From Heliopora coerulea (lineage: Eukaryota > Cnidaria > Anthozoa > Scleralcyonacea > Helioporidae): DNA of 64,000 nt. The position numbers and the translations under genes are program-made. This document shows, one piece after another, positions 37,641 through 51,420 of this stretch. The DNA lies in NCBI GenBank assembly GCA_030142905.1, contig JASJOG010000078.1, positions 806,001 to 870,000 on the forward strand, in the 5' to 3' direction. The first letter of the stretch is position 1. Each line of letters opens with the position of its first letter. The notes beneath the pieces were generated by a model. The model searched no databases. It had not been told where the DNA came from and saw nothing but the letters and a program-made list of their open reading frames with translations.

Positions 37641-40600
37641 AAAATTTCTCCAACTCGTCAAAAACGCTTTATCTCGTCGGGATAAAACGATTACTAAAAC
37701 GAACTGTGAAACAGTTGTGGCTTAAGTTTGTTGCATTGGTCGAATATTTGCAAAAATTTGTCAATCGGTTTAAAATGATCTTTTCGGGTCAGAGAAGAGA
37801 ATGAAAGCATTAGTTGATTGATTCGAGAAGTACTTGCGAAAATATGGCAATGTTTAAAAATTGGACAATTAAGCCTTATATACGCATAAAAGCCAGAATA
37901 TGGTAAGATTTAGTTAAACACCAAATAGTTGTAGGAAACTTTCCAAATACTTCTAAATTGTTCTCCTCCACCCAAACATCATGAAACAAATCGATTTTCG
38001 TCGATTTGACGATTTGCTGTAAAAATTTCTCTAACTCGACAAAAACGCTTTATCTCGTCGGGATAAGACGATTACTAAAACGAACTGTGAAAAAGTTGTG
38101 GCTTAAGTTTGTTGCATTGGTCGAATGTTTCCCAAAACTCGTCAATCGGTTTAAAATGATCTTTTCGGGTCAGAGAAGAGAATGAAAGCATTAGTTGATT
38201 GATTCGAGAAGTACTTGCGAAAATATGGCAATGTTTAAAAATTGGACAATTAAGCCTTATATACGCATAAAAGCCAGAATATGGTAAGATTTAGTTAAAC
38301 ACCAAATAGTTGTAGGAAACTTTCCAAATACTTCTAAATTGTTCTCCTCCACCCAAACATCATGAAACAAATCGATTTTCGTCGATTTGACGATTTGCTG
38401 TAAAAATTTCTCCAACTCGTCAAAAACGCTTTATCTCGTCGGGATAAGACGATTACTAAAACGAACTGTGAAAAAGTTGTGGCTTAAGTTTGTTGCATTT
38501 GTCGAATATTTGCAAAAACTCGTCAATCGGTTTAAAATGATCTTTTCGGGTCAGAGAAGAGAATAAAAGCATTAGTTGATTGATTCGAGAAGTACTTGCG
38601 AAAATATGGCAATGTTTAAAAATTGGACAATTAAGCCTTATATACGCATAAAAGCCAGAATATGGTAAGATTTAGTTAAACACCAAATAGTTGTAGGAAA
38701 CTTTCCAAATACTTCTAAATTGTTCTCCTCCACCCAAACATCATGAAACAAATCGATTTTCGTCGATTTGACGATTTGCTGTAAAAATTTCTCCAACTCG
38801 TCAAAAACGCTTTATCTCGTCGGGATAAGACGATTACTAAAACGAACTGTGAAACAGTTGTGGCTTAAGTTTGTTGCATTGGTCGAATGTTTCCCAAAAC
38901 TCGTCAATCGGTTTAAAATGATCTTTTCGGGTCAGAGAAGAGAATAAAAGCATTAGTTGATTGATTCGAGAAGTACTTGCGAAAATATGGCAATGTTTAA
39001 AAATTGGACAATTAAGCCTTATATACGCATAAAAGCCAGAATATGGTAAGATTTAGTTAAACACCAAATAGGTGTAGGAAACTTTCCAAATACTTCTAAA
39101 TTGTTCTCCTCCACCTAAACATCATGAAACAAATCGATTTTCTTCGATTTGACGATTTGCTGTAAAAATTTCTCCAACTCGTCAAAAACGCTTTATCTCG
39201 TCGGGATAAGACGATTACTAAAACGAACTGTGAAACAGTTGTGGCTTAAGTTTGTTGCATTTGTCGAATATTTGCAAAAACTCGTCAATCGGTTTAAAAT
39301 GATCTTTTCGGGTCAGAGAAGAGAATAAAAGCATTAGTTGATTGATTCGAGAAGTACTTGCGAAAATATGGCAATGTTTAAAAATTAGACAATTAAGCTT
39401 TATATACGCATAAAAGCCAGAATATGGTAAGATTTAGTTAAACACCAAATAGTTGTAGGAAACTTTCCAAATACTTCTAAATTGTTCTCCTCCGCCCAAA
39501 CATCATGAAACAAATCGATTTTCGTCGATTTGACGATTTGCTGTAAAAATTTCTCCAACTCGTCAAAAACGCTTTATCTCGTCGGGATAAGACGATTACT
39601 AAAACGAACTGTGAAACAGTTGTGGCTTAAGTTTGTTGCATTTGTCGAATATTTGCAAAAACTCGTCAATCGGTTTAAAATGATCTTTTCGGGTCAGAGA
39701 AGAGAATAAAAGCATTAGTTGATTGATTCGAGAAGTACTTGCGAAAATATGGCAATGTTTAAAAATTGGACAATTAAGCCTTATATACGCATAAAAGCCA
39801 GAATATGGTAAGATTTAGTTAAACACCAAATAGTTGTAGGAAACTTTCCAAATACTTCTAAATTGTTCTCCTCCACCCAAACATCATGAAACAAATCGAT
39901 TTTCGTCGATTTGACGATTTGCTGTAAAAATTTCTCCAACTCGTCAAAAACGCTTTATCTCGTCGGGATAAGACGATTACTAAAACGAACTGTGAAACAG
40001 TTGTGGCTTAAGTTTGTTGCATTGGTCGAATGTTTCCCAAAACTCGTCAATCGGTTTAAAATGATCTTTTCGGGTCAGAGAAGAGAATAAAAGCATTAGT
40101 TGATTGATTCGAGAAGTACTTGCGAAAATATGGCAATGTTTAAAAATTGGACAATTAAGCCTTATATACGCATAAAAGCCAGAATATGGTAAGATTTAGT
40201 TAAACACCAAATAGTTGTAGGAAACTTTCCAAATACTTCTAAATTGTTCTCCTCCACCCAAACATCATGAAACAAATCGATTTTCGTCGATTTGACGATT
40301 TGCTGTAAAAATTTCTCCAACTCGTCAAAAACGCTTTATCTCGTCGGGATAAAACGATTACTAAAACGAACTGTGAAACAGTTGTGGCTTAAGTTTATTG
40401 CATTGGTCGAATATTTGCAAAAACTCGTCAATCGGTTTAAAATGATCTTTTCGGGTCAGAGAAGAGAATGAAAGCATTAGTTGATTGATTCGAGAAGTAC
40501 TTGCGAAAATATGGCAATGTTTAAAAATTGGACAATTAAGCCTTATATACGCATAAAAGCCAGAATATGGTAAGATTTAGTTAAACACCAAATAGTTGTA

Positions 40601-41354
40601 GGAAACTTTCCAAATACTTCTAAATTGTTCTCCTCCACCCAAACATCATGAAACAAATCGATTTTCGTCGATTTGACGATTTGCTGTAAAAATTTCTCCA
40701 ACTCGTCAAAAACGCTTTATCTCGTCGGGATAAGACGATTACTAAAACGAACTGTGAAAAAGTTTTGGCTTAAGTTTGTTGCAATTGTCGAATGTTTCCC
40801 AAAACTCGTCAATCGGTTTAAAATGATCTTTTCGGGTCAGAGAAGAGAATAAAAGCATTAGTTGATTGATTCGAGAAGTACTTGCGAAAATATGGCAATG
40901 TTTAAAAATTGGACAATTAAGCCTTATATACGCATAAAAGCCAGAATATGGTAAGATTTAGTTAAACACCAAATAGTTGTAGGAAACTTTCCAAATACTT
41001 CTAAATTGTTCTCCTCCACCCAAACATCATGAAACAAATCGATTTTCGTCGATTTGACGATTTGCTGTAAAAATTTCTCCAACTCGTCAAAAACGCTTTA
41101 TCTCGTCGGGATAAAACGATTACTAAAACGAACTGTGAAACAGTTGTGGCTTAAGTTTGTTGCATTGGTCGAATGTTTCCCAAAACTCGTCAATCGGTTT
41201 AAAATGATCTTTTCGGGTCAGAGAAGAGAATAAAAGCATTAGTTGATTGATTCGAGAAGTACTTGCGAAAATATGGCAATGTTTAAAAATTGGACAATTA
41301 AGCCTTATATACGCATAAAAGCCAGAATATGGTAAGATTTAGTTAAACACCAAA

Positions 41355-43640
41355 TAGGTGTAGGAAAGTTTCCAAATACTTCTAAATTGTTCTCCTCCAC
41401 CTAAACATCATGAAACAAATCGATTTTCTTCGATTTGACGATTTGCTGTAAAAATTTCTCCAACTCGTCAAAAACGCTTTATCTCGTCGGGATAAGACGA
41501 TTACTAAAACGAACTGTGAAAAAGTTGTGGCTTAAGTTTGTTGCATTTGTCGAATATTTGCAAAAACTCGTCAATCGGTTTAAAATGATCTTTTCGGGTC
41601 AGAGAAGAGAATGAAAGCATTAGTTGATTGATTCGAAAAGTACTTGCGAAAATATGGCAATGTTTAAAAATTGGACAATTAAGCCTTATATACGCATAAA
41701 AGCCAGAATATGGTAAGATTTAGTTAAACACCAAATAGTTGTAGGAAACTTTCCAAATACTTCTAAATTGTTCTCCTCCACCCAAACATCATGAAACAAA
41801 TCGATTTTCGTCGATTTGACGATTTGCTGTAAAAATTTCTCCAACTCGTCAAAAACGCTTTATCTCGTCGGGATAAGACGATTACTAAAACGAACTGTGA
41901 AAAAGTTGTGGCTTAAGTTTGTTGCATTGGTCGAATGTTTCCCAAAACTCGTCAATCGGTTTAAAATGATCTTTTCGGGTCAGAGAAGAGAATAAAAGCA
42001 TTAGTTGATTGATTCGAGAAGTACTTGCGAAAATATGGCAATGTTTAAAAATTGGACAATTAAGCCTTATATACGCATAAAAGCCAGAATATGGTAAGAT
42101 TTAGTTAAACACCAAATAGTTGTAGGAAACTTTCCAAATACTTCTAAATTGTTCTCCTCCACCCAAACATCATGAAACAAATCGATTTTCGTCGATTTGA
42201 CGATTTGCTGTAAAAATTTCTCCAACTCGACAAAAACACTTTATCTCGTCGGGATAAGACGATTACTAAAACGAACTGTGAAAAAGTTGTGGCTTAAGTT
42301 TGTTGCATTGGTCGAATGTTTCCCAAAACTCGTCAATCGGTTTAAAATGATCTTTTCGGGTCAGAGAAGAGAATGAAAGCATTAGTTGATTGATTCGAGA
42401 AGTACTTGCGAAAATATGGCAATGTTTAAAAATTAGACAATTAAGCTTTATATACGCATAAAAGCCAGAATATGGTAAGATTTAGTTAAACACCAAATAG
42501 TTGTAGGAAACTTTCCAAATACTTCTAAATTGTTCTCCTCCACCCAAACATCATGAAACAAATCGATTTTCGTCGATTTGACGATTTGCTGTAAAAATTT
42601 CTCCAACTCGTCAAAAACGCTTTATCTCGTCGGGATAAGACGATTACTAAAACGAACTGTGAAAAAGTTGTGGCTTAAGTTTGTTGCATTGGTCGAATGT
42701 TTCCCAAAACTCGTCAATCGGTTTAAAATGATCTTTTCGGGTCAGAGAAGAGAATAAAAGCATTAGTTGATTGATTCGAGAAGTACTTGCGAAAATATGG
42801 CAATGTTTAAAAATTGGACAATTAAGCCTTATATACGCATAAAAGCCAGAATATGGTAAGATTTAGTTAAACACCAAATAGTTGTAGGAAACTTTCCAAA
42901 TACTTCTAAATTGTTCTCCTCCACCCAAACATCATGAAACAAATCGATTTTCGTCGATTTGACGATTTGCTGTAAAAATTTCTCCAACTCGACAAAAACG
43001 CTTTATCTCGTCGGGATAAGACGATTACTAAAACGAACTGTGAAAAAGTTGTGGCTTAAGTTTGTTGCATTGGTCGAATGTTTCCCAAAACTCGTCAATC
43101 GGTTTAAAATGATCTTTTCGGGTCAGAGAAGAGAATGAAAGCATTAGTTGATTGATTCGAGAAGTACTTGCGAAAATATGGCAATGTTTAAAAATTGGAC
43201 AATTAAGCCTTATATACGCATAAAAGCCAGAATATGGTAAGATTTAGTTAAACACCAAATAGTTGTAGGAAACTTTCCAAATACTTCTAAATTGTTCTCC
43301 TCCACCCAAACATCATAAAACAAATCGATTTTCGTCGATTTGACGATTTGCTGTAAAAATTTCTCCAACTCGTCAAAAACGCTTTATCTCGTCGGGATAA
43401 GACGATTACTAAAACGAACTGTGAAACAGTTGTGGCTTAAGTTTGTTGCATTGGTCGAATGTTTCCCAAAACTCGTCAATCGGTTTAAAATGATCTTTTC
43501 GGGTCAGAGAAGAGAATAAAAGCATTAGTTGATTGATTCGAGAAGTACTTGCGAAAATATGGCAATGTTTAAAAATTGGACAATTAAGCCTTATATACGC
43601 ATAAAAGCCAGAATATGGTAAGATTTAGTTAAACACCAAA
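41355..43640 (+). repeat. Six-monomer block with an internal dimer duplication
   Basis: The TAGGTG variant stands at 39069, 41355 and 43641, two steps of 2,286 bp (6 monomers). Inside the second step, TCCAACTCGAC (phase 324 changed without the usual phase 317 change) occurs at 42221 and 42983, 762 bp apart. This indicates a recent two-monomer duplication. The monomer starting at 42289 is a mosaic: B form at phase 31-37 and ATGAAAG, but ATTAGAC and AAGCTT at 148-161 as in T forms. Confidence 0.7.
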
Positions 43641-46600
43641 TAGGTGTAGGAAACTTTCCAAATACTTCTAAATTGTTCTCCTCCACCTAAACATCATGAA
43701 ACAAATCGATTTTCTTCGATTTGACGATTTGCTGTAAAAATTTCTCCAACTCGTCAAAAACGCTTTATCTCGTCGGGATAAGACGATTACTAAAACGAAC
43801 TGTGAAAAAGTTGTGGCTTAAGTTTGTTGCATTTGTCGAATATTTGCAAAAACTCGTCAATCGGTTTAAAATGATCTTTTCGGGTCAGAGAAGAGAATGA
43901 AAGCATTAGTTGATTGATTCGAGAAGTACTTGCGAAAATATGGCAATGTTTAAAAATTGGACAATTAAGCCTTATATACGCATAAAAGCCAGAATATGGT
44001 AAGATTTAGTTAAACACCAAATAGTTGTAGGAAACTTTCCAAATACTTCTAAATTGTTCTCCTCCACCCAAACATCATGAAACAAATCGATTTTCGTCGA
44101 TTTGACGATTTGCTGTAAAAATTTCTCCAACTCGTCAAAAACGCTTTATCTCGTCGGGATAAGACGATTACTAAAACGAACTGTGAAAAAGTTGTGGCTT
44201 AAGTTTGTTGCATTGGTCGAATATTTGCAAAAACTCGTCAATCGGTTTAAAATGATCTTTTCGGGTCAGAGAAGAGAATGAAAGCATTAGTTGATTGATT
44301 CGAGAAGTACTTGCGAAAATATGGCAATGTTTAAAAATTGGACAATTAAGCCTTATATACGCATAAAAGCCAGAATATGGTAAGATTTAGTTAAACACCA
44401 AATAGTTGTAGGAAACTTTCCAAATACTTCTAAATTGTTCTCCTCCACCCAAACATCATGAAACAAATCGATTTTCTTCGATTTGACGATTTGCTGTAAA
44501 AATTTCTCCAACTCGTCAAAAACGCTTTATCTCGTCGGGATAAGACGATTACTAAAACGAACTGTGAAAAAGTTGTGGCTTAAGTTTGTTGCATTTGTCG
44601 AATATTTGCAAAAACTCGTCAATCGGTTTAAAATGATCTTTTCGGGTCAGAGAAGAGAATAAAAGCATTAGTTGATTGATTCGAGAAGTACTTGCGAAAA
44701 TATGGCAATGTTTAAAAATTGGACAATTAAGCCTTATATACGCATAAAAGCCAGAATATGGTAAGATTTAGTTAAACACCAAATAGTTGTAGGAAACTTT
44801 CCAAATACTTCTAAATTGTTCTCCTCCACCCAAACATCATGAAACAAATCGATTTTCGTCGATTTGACGATTTGCTGTAAAAATTTCTCCAACTCGTCAA
44901 AAACGCTTTATCTCGTCGGGATAAGACGATTACTAAAACGAACTGTGAAACAGTTGTGGCTTAAGTTTGTTGCATTGGTCGAATGTTTCCCAAAACTCGT
45001 CAATCGGTTTAAAATGATCTTTTCGGGTCAGAGAAGAGAATAAAAGCATTAGTTGATTGATTCGAGAAGTACTTGCGAAAATATGGCAATGTTTAAAAAT
45101 TGGACAATTAAGCCTTATATACGCATAAAAGCCAGAATATGGTAAGATTTAGTTAAACACCAAATAGGTGTAGGAAACTTTCCAAATACTTCTAAATTGT
45201 TCTCCTCCACCTAAACATCATGAAACAAATCGATTTTCTTCGATTTGACGATTTGCTGTAAAAATTTCTCCAACTCGTCAAAAACGCTTTATCTCGTCGG
45301 GATAAGACGATTACTAAAACGAACTGTGAAACAGTTGTGGCTTAAGTTTGTTGCATTTGTCGAATATTTGCAAAAACTCGTCAATCGGTTTAAAATGATC
45401 TTTTCGGGTCAGAGAATAGAATGAAAGCATTAGTTGATTGATTCGAGAAGTACTTGCGAAAATATGGCAATGTTTAAAAATTAGACAATTAAGCTTTATA
45501 TACGCATAAAAGCCAGAATATGGTAAGATTTAGTTAAACACCAAATAGTTGTAGGAAACTTTCCAAATACTTCTAAATTGTTCTCCTCCACCCAAACATC
45601 ATGAAACAAATCGATTTTCGTCGATTTGACGATTTGCTGTAAAAATTTCTCCAACTCGTCAAAAACGCTTTATCTCGTCGGGATAAGACGATTACTAAAA
45701 CGAACTGTGAAAAAGTTGTGGCTTAAGTTTGTTGCATTGGTCGAATGTTTCCCAAAACTCGTCAATCGGTTTAAAATGATCTTTTCGGGTCAGAGAAGAG
45801 AATAAAAGCATTAGTTGATTGATTCGAGAAGTACTTGCGAAAATATGGCAATGTTTAAAAATTGGACAATTAAGCCTTATATACGCATAAAAGCCAGAAT
45901 ATGGTAAGATTTAGTTAAACACCAAATAGTTGTAGGAAACTTTCCAAATACTTCTAAATTGTTCTCCTCCACCCAAACATCATGAAACAAATCGATTTTC
46001 GTCGATTTGACGATTTGCTGTAAAAATTTCTCCAACTCGACAAAAACGCTTTATCTCGTCGGGATAAGACGATTACTAAAACGAACTGTGAAAAAGTTGT
46101 GGCTTAAGTTTGTTGCATTGGTCGAATGTTTCCCAAAACTCGTCAATCGGTTTAAAATGATCTTTTCGGGTCAGAGAAGAGAATGAAAGCATTAGTTGAT
46201 TGATTCGAGAAGTACTTGCGAAAATATGGCAATGTTTAAAAATTGGACAATTAAGCCTTATATACGCATAAAAGCCAGAATATGGTAAGATTTAGTTAAA
46301 CACCAAATAGTTGTAGGAAACTTTCCAAATACTTCTAAATTGTTCTCCTCCACCCAAACATCATAAAACAAATCGATTTTCGTCGATTTGACGATTTGCT
46401 GTAAAAATTTCTCCAACTCGTCAAAAACGCTTTATCTCGTCGGGATAAGACGATTACTAAAACGAACTGTGAAACAGTTGTGGCTTAAGTTTGTTGCATT
46501 GGTCGAATGTTTCCCAAAACTCGTCAATCGGTTTAAAATGATCTTTTCGGGTCAGAGAAGAGAATAAAAGCATTAGTTGATTGATTCGAGAAGTACTTGC

Positions 46601-48300
46601 GAAAATATGGCAATGTTTAAAAATTGGACAATTAAGCCTTATATACGCATAAAAGCCAGAATATGGTAAGATTTAGTTAAACACCAAATAGGTGTAGGAA
46701 ACTTTCCAAATACTTCTAAATTGTTCTCCTCCACCTAAACATCATGAAACAAATCGATTTTCTTCGATTTGACGATTTGCTGTAAAAATTTCTCCAACTC
46801 GTCAAAAACGCTTTATCTCGTCGGGATAAGACGATTACTAAAACGAACTGTGAAAAAGTTGTGGCTTAAGTTTGTTGCATTTGTCGAATATTTGCAAAAA
46901 CTCGTCAATCGGTTTAAAATGATCTTTTCGGGTCAGAGAAGAGAATGAAAGCATTAGTTGATTGATTCGAGAAGTACTTGCGAAAATATGGCAATGTTTA
47001 AAAATTGGACAATTAAGCCTTATATACGCATAAAAGCCAGAATATGGTAAGATTTAGTTAAACACCAAATAGTTGTAGGAAACTTTCCAAATACTTCTAA
47101 ATTGTTCTCCTCCACCCAAACATCATGAAACAAATCGATTTTCGTCGATTTGACGATTTGCTGTAAAAATTTCTCCAACTCGTCAAAAACGCTTTATCTC
47201 GTCGGGATAAGACGATTACTAAAACGAACTGTGAAAAAGTTGTGGCTTAAGTTTGTTGCATTGGTCGAATGTTTCCCAAAACTCGTCAATCGGTTTAAAA
47301 TGATCTTTTCGGGTCAGAGAAGAGAATAAAAGCATTAGTTGATTGATTCGAGAAGTACTTGCGAAAATATGGCAATGTTTAAAAATTGGACAATTAAGCC
47401 TTATATACGCATAAAAGCCAGAATATGGTAAGATTTAGTTAAACACCAAATAGTTGTAGGAAACTTTCCAAATACTTCTAAATTGTTCTCCTCCACCCAA
47501 ACATCATGAAACAAATCGATTTTCGTCGATTTGACGATTTGCTGTAAAAATTTCTCCAACTCGACAAAAACGCTTTATCTCGTCGGGATAAGACGATTAC
47601 TAAAACGAACTGTGAAAAAGTTGTGGCTTAAGTTTGTTGCATTGGTCGAATGTTTCCAAAAACTCGTCAATCGGTTTAAAATGATCTTTTCGGGTCAGAG
47701 AAGAGAATGAAAGCATTAGTTGATTGATTCGAGAAGTACTTGCGAAAATATGGCAATGTTTAAAAATTGGACAATTAAGCCTTATATACGCATAAAAGCC
47801 AGAATATGGTAAGATTTAGTTAAACACCAAATAGTTGTAGGAAACTTTCCAAATACTTCTAAATTGTTCTCCTCCACCCAAACATCATAAAACAAATCGA
47901 TTTTCGTCGATTTGACGATTTGCTGTAAAAATTTCTCCAACTCGTCAAAAACGCTTTATCTCGTCGGGATAAGACGATTACTAAAACGAACTGTGAAACA
48001 GTTGTGGCTTAAGTTTGTTGCATTGGTCGAATGTTTCCCAAAACTCGTCAATCGGTTTAAAATGATCTTTTCGGGTCAGAGAAGAGAATAAAAGCATTAG
48101 TTGATTGATTCGAGAAGTACTTGCGAAAATATGGCAATGTTTAAAAATTGGACAATTAAGCCTTATATACGCATAAAAGCCAGAATATGGTAAGATTTAG
48201 TTAAACACCAAATAGGTTTAGGAAACTTTCCAAATACTTCTAAATTGTTCTCCTCCACCTAAACATCATGAAACAAATCGATTTTCTTCGATTTGACGAT
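43641..48300 (+). repeat. Exact tetramer (1,524-bp) higher-order array
   Basis: TAGGTG stands at 43641, 45165 and 46689, and its derivative TAGGTT at 48213; every step is exactly 1,524 bp. CATCATAAAA occurs at 43311, 46359 and 47883, and TCCAACTCGAC at 42983, 46031 and 47555, in the same register. The cycle starting at 45.2 kb lacks the CATCATAAAA marker at the expected 44835 and holds other unit types, so one cycle has been overwritten. The last copies show private changes (TAGGTTTAGG at 48213 and TTTCCAAAAAC at 47654). Confidence 0.8.
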
Positions 48301-48764
48301 TTGCTGTAAAAATTTCTCCAACTCGTCAAAAACGCTTTATCTCGTCGGGATAAGACGATTACTAAAACGAACTGTGAAAAAGTTGTGGCTTAAGTTTGTT
48401 GCATTTGTCGAATATTTGCAAAAACTCGTCAATCGGTTTAAAATGATCTTTTCGGGTCAGAGAAGAGAATGAAAGCATTAGTTGATTGATTCGAGAAGTA
48501 CTTGCGAAAATATGGCAATGTTTAAAAATTGGACAATTAAGCCTTATATACGCATAAAAGCCAGAATATGGTAAGATTTAGTTAAACACCAAATAGTTGT
48601 AGGAAACTTTCCAAATACTTCTAAATTGTTCTCCTCCACCCAAACATCATGAAACAAATCGATTTTCGTCGATTTGACGATTTGCTGTAAAAATTTCTCT
48701 AACTCGACAAAAACGCTTTATCTCGTCGGGATAAGACGATTACTAAAACGAACTGTGAAAAAGT

Positions 48765-49907
48765 TGTGGCTTAAGTTTGTTGCATTTGTCGAATATTTGC
48801 AAAAACTCGTCAATCGGTTTAAAATGATCTTTTCGGGTCAGAGAAGAGAATAAAAGCATTAGTTGATTGATTCGAGAAGTACTTGCGAAAATATGGCAAT
48901 GTTTAAAAATTGGACAATTAAGCCTTATATACGCATAAAAGCCAGAATATGGTAAGATTTAGTTAAACACCAAATAGTTGTAGGAAACTTTCCAAATACT
49001 TCTAAATTGTTCTCCTCCACCCAAACATCATGAAACAAATCGATTTTCGTCGATTTGACGATTTGCTGTAAAAATTTCTCCAACTCGTCAAAAACGCTTT
49101 ATCTCGTCGGGATAAGACGATTACTAAAACGAACTGTGAAAAAGTTGTGGCTTAAGTTTGTTGCATTTGTCGAATATTTGCAAAAACTCGTCAATCGGTT
49201 TAAAATGATCTTTTCGGGTCAGAGAAGAGAATAAAAGCATTAGTTGATTGATTCGAGAAGTACTTGCGAAAATATGGCAATGTTTAAAAATTGGACAATT
49301 AAGCCTTATATACGCATAAAAGCCAGAATATGGTAAGATTTAGTTAAACACCAAATAGTTGTAGGAAACTTTCCAAATACTTCTAAATTGTTCTCCTCCA
49401 CCCAAACATCATGAAACAAATCGATTTTCGTCGATTTGACGATTTGCTGTAAAAATTTCTCCAACTCGTCAAAAACGCTTTATCTCGTCGGGATAAGACG
49501 ATTACTAAAACGAACTGTGAAAAAGTTGTGGCTTAAGTTTGTTGCATTTGTCGAATATTTGCAAAAACTCGTCAATCGGTTTAAAATGATCTTTTCGGGT
49601 CAGAGAAGAGAATAAAAGCATTAGTTGATTGATTCGAGAAGTACTTGCGAAAATATGGCAATGTTTAAAAATTGGACAATTAAGCCTTATATACGCATAA
49701 AAGCCAGAATATGGTAAGATTTAGTTAAACACCAAATAGTTGTAGGAAACTTTCCAAATACTTCTAAATTGTTCTCCTCCACCCAAACATCATGAAACAA
49801 ATCGATTTTCGTCGATTTGACGATTTGCTGTAAAAATTTCTCCAACTCGTCAAAAACGCTTTATCTCGTCGGGATAAGACGATTACTAAAACGAACTGTG
49901 AAAAAGT
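48765..49907 (+). repeat. Three consecutive monomers, identical by eye
   Basis: Units 48765-49145, 49146-49526 and 49527-49907 are all T form at phase 23, with ATTTGCA, ATAAAAG, AAGCCTT, ACCCAAAC, TTTTCG, GATAAGACG and GAAAAAG. I found no difference between them. Elsewhere adjacent monomers differ at several diagnostic sites, so this is the most locally homogenised stretch and implies very recent single-monomer amplification. Confidence 0.75.
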
Positions 49908-51420
49908 TGTGGCTTAAGTTTGTTGCATTGGTCGAATGTTTCCCAAAACTCGTCAATCGGTTTAAAATGATCTTTTCGGGTCAGAGAAGAGAATGAAAGC
50001 ATTAGTTGATTGATTCGAGAAGTACTTGCGAAAATATGGCAATGTTTAAAAATTGGACAATTAAGCCTTATATACGCATAAAAGCCAGAATATGGTAAGA
50101 TTTAGTTAAACACCAAATAGTTGTAGGAAACTTTCCAAATACTTCTAAATTGTTCTCCTCCACCCAAACATCATGAAACAAATCGATTTTCGTCGATTTG
50201 ACGATTTGCTGTAAAAATTTCTCCAACTCGTCAAAAACGCTTTATCTCGTCGGGATAAGACGATTACTAAAACGAACTGTGAAACAGTTGTGGCTTAAGT
50301 TTGTTGCAATTGTCGAATGTTTCCCAAAACTCGTCAATCGGTTTAAAATGATCTTTTCGGGTCAGAGAAGAGAATAAAAGCATTAGTTGATTGATTCGAG
50401 AAGTACTTGCGAAAATATGGCAATGTTTAAAAATTGGACAATTAAGCCTTATATACGCATAAAAGCCAGAATATGGTAAGATTTAGTTAAACACCAAATA
50501 GTTGTAGGAAACTTTCCAAATACTTCTAAATTGTTCTCCTCCACCCAAACATCATGAAACAAATCGATTTTCGTCGATTTGACGATTTGCTGTAAAAATT
50601 TCTCCAACTCGTCAAAAACGCTTTATCTCGTCGGGATAAAACGATTACTAAAACGAACTGTGAAACAGTTGTGGCTTAAGTTTGTTGCATTTGTCGAATA
50701 TTTGCAAAAACTCGTCAATCGGTTTAAAATGATCTTTTCGGGTCAGAGAAGAGAATGAAAGCATTAGTTGATTGATTCGAGAAGTACTTGCGAAAATATG
50801 GCAATGTTTAAAAATTGGACAATTAAGCCTTATATACGCATAAAAGCCAGAATATGGTAAGATTTAGTTAAACACCAAATAGTTGTAGGAAACTTTCCAA
50901 ATACTTCTAAATTGTTCTCCTCCACCCAAACATCATGAAACAAATCGATTTTCGTCGATTTGACGATTTGCTGTAAAAATTTCTCCAACTCGTCAAAAAC
51001 GCTTTATCTCGTCGGGATAAGACGATTACTAAAACGAACTGTGAAAAAGTTGTGGCTTAAGTTTGTTGCATTTGTCGAATATTTGCAAAAACTCGTCAAT
51101 CGGTTTAAAATGATCTTTTCGGGTCAGAGAAGAGAATAAAAGCATTAGTTGATTGATTCGAGAAGTACTTGCGAAAATATGGCAATGTTTAAAAATTGGA
51201 CAATTAAGCCTTATATACGCATAAAAGCCAGAATATGGTAAGATTTAGTTAAACACCAAATAGTTGTAGGAAACTTTCCAAATACTTCTAAATTGTTCTC
51301 CTCCACCCAAACATCATGAAACAAATCGATTTTCGTCGATTTGACGATTTGCTGTAAAAATTTCTCCAACTCGTCAAAAACGCTTTATCTCGTCGGGATA
51401 AGACGATTACTAAAACGAAC
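49908..51420 (+). repeat. Block shared with 60.95-62.48 kb, 29 monomers away
   Basis: The rare GCAATTGTCG (normally GCATTGGTCG or GCATTTGTCG) occurs at 50306 and 61355, exactly 11,049 bp (29 x 381) apart. Both are preceded by an ATGAAAG B-form unit and followed by GATAAAACG and a T-form ATGAAAG unit. A third GCAATTGTCG at 40781 has a different context, TTTTGGCTT before it. Confidence 0.7.
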
